Origin: Bacteroides sedimenti
GTDB lineage: Bacteria; Bacteroidota; Bacteroidia; Bacteroidales; Bacteroidaceae
Reading direction: 5' to 3'
Length of the DNA: 64,000 bases
Assembly (NCBI RefSeq): GCF_040365225.1
Contig: NZ_AP028055.1
Coordinates: 2,170,001 to 2,234,000 of the forward strand
A program made the position numbers and the translations under genes. Shown piece after piece: positions 59,601-64,000 of this stretch. The stretch's first letter is position 1; every line of letters starts with the position of its first letter. The notes under the pieces were generated by a model. That model searched no databases. It was not told the origin of the DNA and saw only the letters and a list, made by a program, of their open reading frames with translations.

Positions 59601-59851
59601 GCGACAGATATATGCAGGATGCATCTTATGTACGCTTAAAGAACATCCAGATCGGATTCAGTCTGCCATCGAATACTAAACTTTCCAAGGTTATTAAGAA
59701 AGGCCGATTCTATGTATCAGGTGAAAACCTATTTACTTTAACAAATCTGCGCATACTAGACCCTGAAACGGTAGGTGACAACGGCGTTTATGCCGGAAGC
59801 AACTATCCGATGTACAGAGTATGGTCGGCAGGTCTCGAAATAACATTCTAA
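56654..59851 (+). CDS. SusC-like TonB-dependent transporter (with CarboxypepD_reg domain)
   Basis: A full-length SusC/RagA outer-membrane transporter, 1065 residues from the ATG at 56654; the frame can start at a TTG at 56645 but the ATG gives the better signal peptide (ending TDIYAQ). CarboxypepD_reg about 25-100 (VVKGTVLDEFNAGLPGASVLVKGT), TonB box MNEVVIVGFGTQKK, plug (AVQGLQGVIPGLNI, INIRGVGTIG, PLMLIDGMEGDL, SIYGSRAPFGVILVTTKSG), then a large barrel ending VWSAGLEITF. Partner SusD follows directly. It would import the oligosaccharide cut by the surface GH18. Confidence 0.95.
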   Translation: MKFRITALLLFLLAFVATDIYAQKIVVKGTVLDEFNAGLPGASVLVKGTTNGVITDLDGKFTISVPSQKTVLTVSFLGYKPQQVTVGNQNTITIKMESNSQVMNEVVIVGFGTQKKINTTGAVKTIDNKSLESRPISNAVQGLQGVIPGLNITNDLGGGLGQSMNINIRGVGTIGQGSTSSPLMLIDGMEGDLSSINPNDIENISVLKDAAAASIYGSRAPFGVILVTTKSGEKKTQVSYTGNIRISNPISVPDVADSYTHALMTNDAYINSGNSAPYGSTQLKKILAFQRGELKDGIEKAEGQDDWGWGQRSFGNTNWYDVYLKDATTSTEHNLSASGGNDKTTYYASTNYLEQTGLFNFADEKFTRLTVNGKMNIKFNKKVTLNWNSRLVATNNDKPSAISPLFFHNLARRYPLMPVYLPNGEYNQESMIGAVKDGGRNINKNQLIYNQATFTYEPIKNWKIYVDLNSRLESPRSTLQYKKLEYTRPSGATNYYQVMAGELEKTKINDNGTFLRRPAAGTNYYEKANGAVNYFNYNVRTDYNLKKDKHYLKALLGLQSEYYYTETTRVASDDILLDDKPFLPSSSGVNPMMSDKMGEWSSLGIFGRVNYSYADRYMAEINLRYDGASRFPSNQRWAMFPSFSLGWNVAQEKFWAPLAYKGFEYLKLRASYGQLGNQNTSNFYPYFQRMSATVGGNVLGGVRATELPVFAPFSTSLTWEKIENAGVGIDAAFFNNRLNATFDWYQRTTKDMVGPAKALPAIYGAASPATNNAELRTRGWELELSWRDRINKDFSYGIIATLSDYESIVTKYDSPDGSLNSWYKGKKMGDIWGYQVVGIAKSDKEMNDYLAKHSQTSIGQKWGGGDVMYRDLDNSGSVNTGSNSITDHGDLSVIGNATPRYAFGLTLDAKYKFIDFRAFFQGVGKQNAFIGNSTFFGFFGEWNRTLLKDHLDYFRYAGSELGANMNDPYYGRLRTDRNNTQVCDRYMQDASYVRLKNIQIGFSLPSNTKLSKVIKKGRFYVSGENLFTLTNLRILDPETVGDNGVYAGSNYPMYRVWSAGLEITF

Positions 59852-59880
59852 TAACAATGATCAATCAACAATCAGATATT

Positions 59881-61809
59881 ATGGCAATGAAAAAGAAATT
59901 TATATTGGGACTGGCCATCATCGGAACATTCCTGACTTCATGCAACGATTTCTTACAACGCGATCCAATGGATTTCGCTGATGAAACAGCCTATTTCAAT
60001 ACGGTTAACGACCTAAAAATATACGATAACACCTTCTATTCATTATTCCCTAAAATGAACCCATTGTGGGGAGGATTGTTTGTCGCAGATAACTCCAGCG
60101 ACAACCAGGCGGGAAAATGGGCAAACAACCTTTTCTATCCCGGGGATAAGAAAACAGTGACTAAAGACAATTCCGAATGGAAATTTGACAATCTACGCGG
60201 AATTAATTTTTTCATAAACAAAGTCAACGAGAAGATTGCTTCAAAAAGCATTTCAGGCAGTACCGAGTATATTAATCATTATCTGGGAGAAGCTTATTTC
60301 TTCAGAGCATACGAATACTTTCGTCTGCTAAGCAATTACGGGGATGTACCCATCCTTTCCAAAATGATGGAGAACAACCTTGACTCCTTGGTTTCTTCAA
60401 GCGTACGTGTCCCACGCAACGAAGTGGCCCGTTTCATACTGAAGGATCTGGACAAAGCTGCAGAACTGATGCAGGTAAATGCCCCGGAAAGCGGAAGACT
60501 TTCGCAAGATGCCGCTTACTTGCTGAAAGCAAGAGTGGCTCTTTATGAGGCAACCTGGGAAAAATACCATGCAGGAACAGCCTTTGTTCCGGGAAACAGT
60601 AAATGGCCAGGAGCCAGCACCCACCCTGATTTCCAATTTAAAGCAGGAAGTGCGGAAGCGGAATACAACTTCTTCTTCCAAGAAGCAATCGATGCTGCCG
60701 ATCTTGTGGCATCACGCAGAAAACTCGACAACGATTACATAGGTATGTTCAATAGCCTGAAAACATTCAGCAACAGCGACGAGGTGATTCTGGTTCGTTA
60801 CTACTTGGTGGGAGTCAACTCACACGGTGCCTCCAACTACTTGGGACGTACCGGAGGTGGTACCGGATTTACCCGTTCATTGGTAAACAGCTTTCTGATG
60901 CAGAGCGGTAAGCCTATCTATGCAGATCAAGACTACAAAGGCGACAAGGTTATGTACGAAGAGTTTGAAGGTAGAGACGTTCGCCTCACCTCTTCAACAA
61001 AAGCAGCCGGAAGCAACATTGTTACTAAGACAGATCCTTTAACCGGTCAGTTTTTGAATGATACAATAAGTTACTACAGACCATTTATTTACTTATCAGG
61101 GAACGAATCGTCTCCTACAGGTTACGAAATGAAGAAGTTTGTCAGCTATGAGAAAGGACAGGACGAACAGGGAAAAGGAACTTCTGCAACTCCTATATTC
61201 CGTGCTGCGGAAGCTTACCTGATTTATCTGGAAGCCTATTACGAAAAGAATGGAACACTTGGCGGAAACTGTGATGCTTACTGGAGGGCATTGCGCACCC
61301 GCGCCGGAGTTAACCCAGACTATAATTTAACAATTGCCGCCACAGACATGACACAAGAAAACGACCTTGCAACAAAATGGCATGGTTCATATATAGACAA
61401 AACACTTTACAATATCCGTAGAGAACGCCGTTGTGAATTTATAGGAGAAGGCATGCGACTGGATGATCTGAAAAGATGGAGAGCACTGGACAATATGACC
61501 GATGGATATCAGGTGGAAGGAATGAATCTTTGGGCAGAGATGTATAAAATGTACAGTTCAAGCCTGATTGCTGAAGGGATTGTTTCCCAGCAAGGCATCA
61601 GCACTTACATCCGCCCGTTGCAAGTTACAGCTTCTGGATCGGCCTATAACGGATACAACTTCCCGAAAGCGCATTACCTTGAACCGATTCCTGTTGCCGA
61701 ATTCGCCCTATCGAAAAGAGTTGGCGACAGCCAATCAACTCTGTATCAAAACCCTGGATGGCCAACAAATACAGATGGCACAGCAGATTATAGCGCAAAC
61801 TACGATTAA
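59881..61809 (+). CDS. SusD-like surface glycan-binding lipoprotein
   Basis: A 642-residue SusD/RagB lipoprotein from the ATG at 59881 (MAMKKKFILGLAIIGTFLTSCNDF; the earlier in-frame ATG at 59821 overlaps SusC and lacks a signal). Cys about 21 is lipidated. TPR-like helices (GEAYFFRAYEYFRLLSNYGDVPI), the ILKDLDKAAELM helix, FRAAEAYLIYLEAYYEKNG and the RRERRCEFIGEGMRLDDLKRW motif are hallmarks of the family, and the typical C-terminal YLEPIPVAEFAL stretch is present. It pairs with the SusC upstream and is longer than the first window SusD by about 100 residues. Confidence 0.95.
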   Translation: MAMKKKFILGLAIIGTFLTSCNDFLQRDPMDFADETAYFNTVNDLKIYDNTFYSLFPKMNPLWGGLFVADNSSDNQAGKWANNLFYPGDKKTVTKDNSEWKFDNLRGINFFINKVNEKIASKSISGSTEYINHYLGEAYFFRAYEYFRLLSNYGDVPILSKMMENNLDSLVSSSVRVPRNEVARFILKDLDKAAELMQVNAPESGRLSQDAAYLLKARVALYEATWEKYHAGTAFVPGNSKWPGASTHPDFQFKAGSAEAEYNFFFQEAIDAADLVASRRKLDNDYIGMFNSLKTFSNSDEVILVRYYLVGVNSHGASNYLGRTGGGTGFTRSLVNSFLMQSGKPIYADQDYKGDKVMYEEFEGRDVRLTSSTKAAGSNIVTKTDPLTGQFLNDTISYYRPFIYLSGNESSPTGYEMKKFVSYEKGQDEQGKGTSATPIFRAAEAYLIYLEAYYEKNGTLGGNCDAYWRALRTRAGVNPDYNLTIAATDMTQENDLATKWHGSYIDKTLYNIRRERRCEFIGEGMRLDDLKRWRALDNMTDGYQVEGMNLWAEMYKMYSSSLIAEGIVSQQGISTYIRPLQVTASGSAYNGYNFPKAHYLEPIPVAEFALSKRVGDSQSTLYQNPGWPTNTDGTADYSANYD

Positions 61810-61866
61810 CACTAGAAAACTGTATTTTTACTTGGTTTAGTCTAAAATTCAATAACTAAAGATTAA

Positions 61867-63450
61867 ATGAATTTCTCAAAATCAAAAAGAGTCTACCCGA
61901 TTGCAGGTCTTACGGCATTAGCCCTAACACCTGCAAACTCGGAAGCTCAATCCAATAAAGCCCAATCATCAAAGCCGGTAAACATAGTCTATATAATGAC
62001 AGATGATCACACCGCACAAATGATGAGCTGTTATGATAAACGTTTTATCCAAACGCCCAACCTGGACCGAATTGCCACTGATGGGGTACGGTTTACAAGT
62101 AGTTTTGTCTGCAACTCCATCTCTGGTCCAAGCAGAGCGGCCATGTTTACAGGAAAACACAGCCATAAAAATGGATTTAAAGACAATACTTCTGTCTTCG
62201 ACGGTTCACAGCAGACCATGCCTAAATTACTCCAGCAAGCTGGATATCAGACTGCGATAATAGGTAAATGGCATCTGGAAAGTACACCCACAGGATTTAA
62301 TTTTTGGGAAATACTTCCCGGCCAGGGAGATTATTACAATCCGGATTTCATTACTCCCCAGGGAACCATTCACAAAGAAGGATATGTGACTAATATTATC
62401 ACAGATATGAGTATTGACTGGCTTGAGAATAAACGAGACAGGAAAAAACCATTCTGTCTGTTTATTCATCACAAAGCAATTCACCGGAACTGGATGGCCG
62501 ATACCTGCAACCTCAGTCTCTACGAAGACAAAATATTTGAATATCCGAAGAACTTCTATGATAATTATGAAGGACGTCCTGCTGCCGCAGCCCAAGAAAT
62601 GAGCATAGATAAGGATATGGACCTGATATACGATCTGAAAATGCTATGTCCTGACAAAAACAGTCGTCTAAAAAGTCTTTATACACGCAATAATGACTCT
62701 GCAGGAGTATATGGACGGATGAATGAAGGTCAGAAAGCAGCCTGGAACAAACATTATCAGCCTATTATTGATGGATTCTATAAAGCAAATCTAAAAGGAA
62801 AAGAATTGGCTGAATGGAAATATCAACGATATATGCGTGATTATGCAAAAACGGTGAAGTCGTTGGATGACAACGTGGGACGTGTTCTTGATTACCTGAA
62901 AAAAGAGGGGTTATTGGAAAACACCTTGGTTGTGTACACCTCCGACCAAGGATTCTATATGGGCGAGCATGGGTGGTTTGATAAACGGTTTATGTACGAG
63001 GAATCAATGCATACTCCTTTGATCATGCACTTACCTAATGTATACAGTAAGAAGGGAGATATACCTCAATTGGTTCAGAACATTGATTATGCACCAACAT
63101 TCCTAGAATTGGCTGGTGCCAAAATACCCAACGACATGCAGGGTGTATCTTTGGTACCATTATTGAAAGGAGAAAAGCCGAAAAACTGGAGAAAGTCACT
63201 TTATTACCATTTTTATGAATATCCGGCAGAACATGCTGTAAAAAAACATTATGGAGTGCGAACGGATCGTTACAAACTGATTCATTTCTATAACGATATA
63301 GATAAATGGGAGTTATACGATCTGAAGAAAGATCCGATGGAAATGAATAATATTTATGAAAAAAAGGGAACTAAGTCCATTACAAAGAAGCTTTTGAAAG
63401 AACTGAACCGGTTACAGGAGCAATACGATGACCCAATCCGACTAAGATAG
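61867..63450 (+). CDS. Family S1 sulfatase, candidate GlcNAc-6-O-sulfatase
   Basis: A 527-residue exported sulfatase. The N-terminus (GLTALALTPANSEAQ) is a likely weak Sec signal. IMTDDHTAQMMSCYDKRFIQTPNLDRIA opens the fold. The maturation motif is S86-G-P-S-R in NSISGPSRAAMFTGKHSHKNGF, again Ser-type. The second metal site is TSDQGFYMGEHGWFDKRFMYEES, and a C-terminal LYDLKKDPMEMNNIY follows. The HSHKNGF and GEHGWFDKRFMYEES signatures resemble the S1_11 group that removes 6-O-sulfate from N-acetylglucosamine; the subgroup is inference. The following GH20 would then release the exposed GlcNAc. Confidence 0.9.
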   Translation: MNFSKSKRVYPIAGLTALALTPANSEAQSNKAQSSKPVNIVYIMTDDHTAQMMSCYDKRFIQTPNLDRIATDGVRFTSSFVCNSISGPSRAAMFTGKHSHKNGFKDNTSVFDGSQQTMPKLLQQAGYQTAIIGKWHLESTPTGFNFWEILPGQGDYYNPDFITPQGTIHKEGYVTNIITDMSIDWLENKRDRKKPFCLFIHHKAIHRNWMADTCNLSLYEDKIFEYPKNFYDNYEGRPAAAAQEMSIDKDMDLIYDLKMLCPDKNSRLKSLYTRNNDSAGVYGRMNEGQKAAWNKHYQPIIDGFYKANLKGKELAEWKYQRYMRDYAKTVKSLDDNVGRVLDYLKKEGLLENTLVVYTSDQGFYMGEHGWFDKRFMYEESMHTPLIMHLPNVYSKKGDIPQLVQNIDYAPTFLELAGAKIPNDMQGVSLVPLLKGEKPKNWRKSLYYHFYEYPAEHAVKKHYGVRTDRYKLIHFYNDIDKWELYDLKKDPMEMNNIYEKKGTKSITKKLLKELNRLQEQYDDPIRLR

Positions 63451-63569
63451 AATCGCTAACAAATCACAAGATTCTTAAACAAGATTATAGTTATATCGGC
63501 GGAATCATATCAAAAAACTCCTTACGACCCATAAATATGATGAGAGTCAATTTTCGTCTAATAGAAATA

Positions 63570-63605
63570 AAAGGGGCTGTCTCAAAATAAGGCAGCCCCA
63601 TTTAA
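63570..63605 (+). terminator. Hairpin between sulfatase and GH20 genes
   Basis: GGGGCTG (63573-63579) pairs with CAGCCCC (63593-63599), followed by a short AT-rich run. It may end part of the locus transcript or act as an intercistronic processing hairpin. Confidence 0.65.
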
Positions 63606-63617
63606 TAAACACCAAAC

Positions 63618-64000
63618 ATGAATATAGTTAAAACACTTTTATTATCAATCACACTATGCTTCTCCGGAGGTATATCAGGGAAAGATTTCTCAAATAATAA
63701 ATGGGTTATACCTCAGATAAACAATTTGAAATCAGGAAATGGTACATTTCATATAACCCGACACACTACCATGGGGGTTGAGAACAAGGAACAAGCTGAA
63801 GTGGCCAAACTTTTTGCCTCGCTTTTCTATTCTGCATCCGCATCTTTTCCAACAATTAAAATCGGCAACAACCAAGCAGATATTGTTTTTGTTACAAATA
63901 AAAATCTGAAAGAAGAAGCATATAAACTAAATGTTACTTCCCATAAAATCAAGATTGAAGCTTCCGGAATACCCGGCTTCTTTTATGCCACTCAAACCCT
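63618..64000 (+). CDS. GH20 beta-N-acetylhexosaminidase, 5' part only
   Basis: An open frame from ATG at 63618 to the window end, 127 residues seen. Signal peptide MNIVKTLLLSITLCFSGGISG. What follows is the GH20 N-terminal (GH20b) domain: WVIPQINNLKSGNGTFHI, then KLFASLFYSASASFPTIKI, then KEEAYKLNVTSHKIKIEASGIPGFFYATQTL, the conserved G.FYA.QTL end. The catalytic barrel (with its DE pair) lies beyond the window. It would release terminal beta-linked GlcNAc or GalNAc, following the sulfatase in the pathway. Confidence 0.85.
   Translation, partial: MNIVKTLLLSITLCFSGGISGKDFSNNKWVIPQINNLKSGNGTFHITRHTTMGVENKEQAEVAKLFASLFYSASASFPTIKIGNNQADIVFVTNKNLKEEAYKLNVTSHKIKIEASGIPGFFYATQT

Overview
The window is chromosomal DNA from a Bacteroides-type bacterium (Bacteroidaceae). 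The evidence is two SusC/SusD pairs, a hybrid two-component regulator fused to AraC, many SPI/SPII-exported glycan enzymes, Ser-type sulfatases, promoters of the Bacteroides form TTTG-N19-21-TAnnTTTG, and a 16S-Ile-Ala-23S-5S rRNA operon with Bacteroides-like sequence. The species cannot be fixed by reading alone.

Layout. 0-2 kb: a small Cys-containing protein, a GNAT acetyltransferase and a MerR/GyrI regulator with a MerR-type operator. 2-10.5 kb: a SusC/SusD pair convergent with a very large multidomain GH31 enzyme (GH31, FN3, F5/8, dockerin, cohesin-like), probably an alpha-N-acetylgalactosaminidase. 10.9-12 kb: a J-domain coiled-coil protein and a mono-cluster ferredoxin. 12.3-17.9 kb: a complete rRNA operon on the minus strand with a strong terminator and two tandem consensus promoters. 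18.3-20 kb: umuDC. 20.3-20.8 kb: an HD-domain alarmone-hydrolase-like protein. 20.8-22.6 kb: a repeat-rich island without convincing genes, holding three ~140 bp inverted-repeat elements, a four-unit palindromic array and a degenerate hairpin repeat. 22.6-25.8 kb: a divergent GH29 fucosidase and S1 sulfatase. 26-34.7 kb: paired transglutaminase-like/DUF3857 proteins, an M13 peptidase, an outer-membrane-type protein with a lipoprotein, and a small YtxH-like protein. 34.8-43.5 kb: a TolC-HlyD-ATPase-FtsX exporter operon divergent from an NtrC-type regulator and its kinase. 43.5-48 kb: a glycoside-hydrolase-like protein, an SDR, an unrecognised protein, an FKBP and a lipocalin-MsrB fusion lipoprotein. 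48-64 kb: a complete polysaccharide utilisation locus: HTCS regulator, secreted protein, LamG-GH18 enzyme, BACON-like lipoprotein, SusC, SusD, S1 sulfatase and a GH20 cut by the window edge.

How it fits together. The two glycan loci and the fucosidase/sulfatase pair point to host-type glycans: alpha-GalNAc, fucose, and sulfated GlcNAc-containing chains. In the last locus the GH18 would cut the chain outside the cell, SusCD would import it, and the sulfatase and GH20 would trim it in the periplasm under control of the HTCS. The exporter and its regulator form a self-contained circuit: a perfect sigma-54 promoter drives the exporter, a looser -24/-12 site precedes the regulator gene, and a dyad lies midway between them. 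The least explained DNA is the 20.8-22.6 kb repeat island. There the arms of three related elements differ from copy to copy but still pair within each copy.
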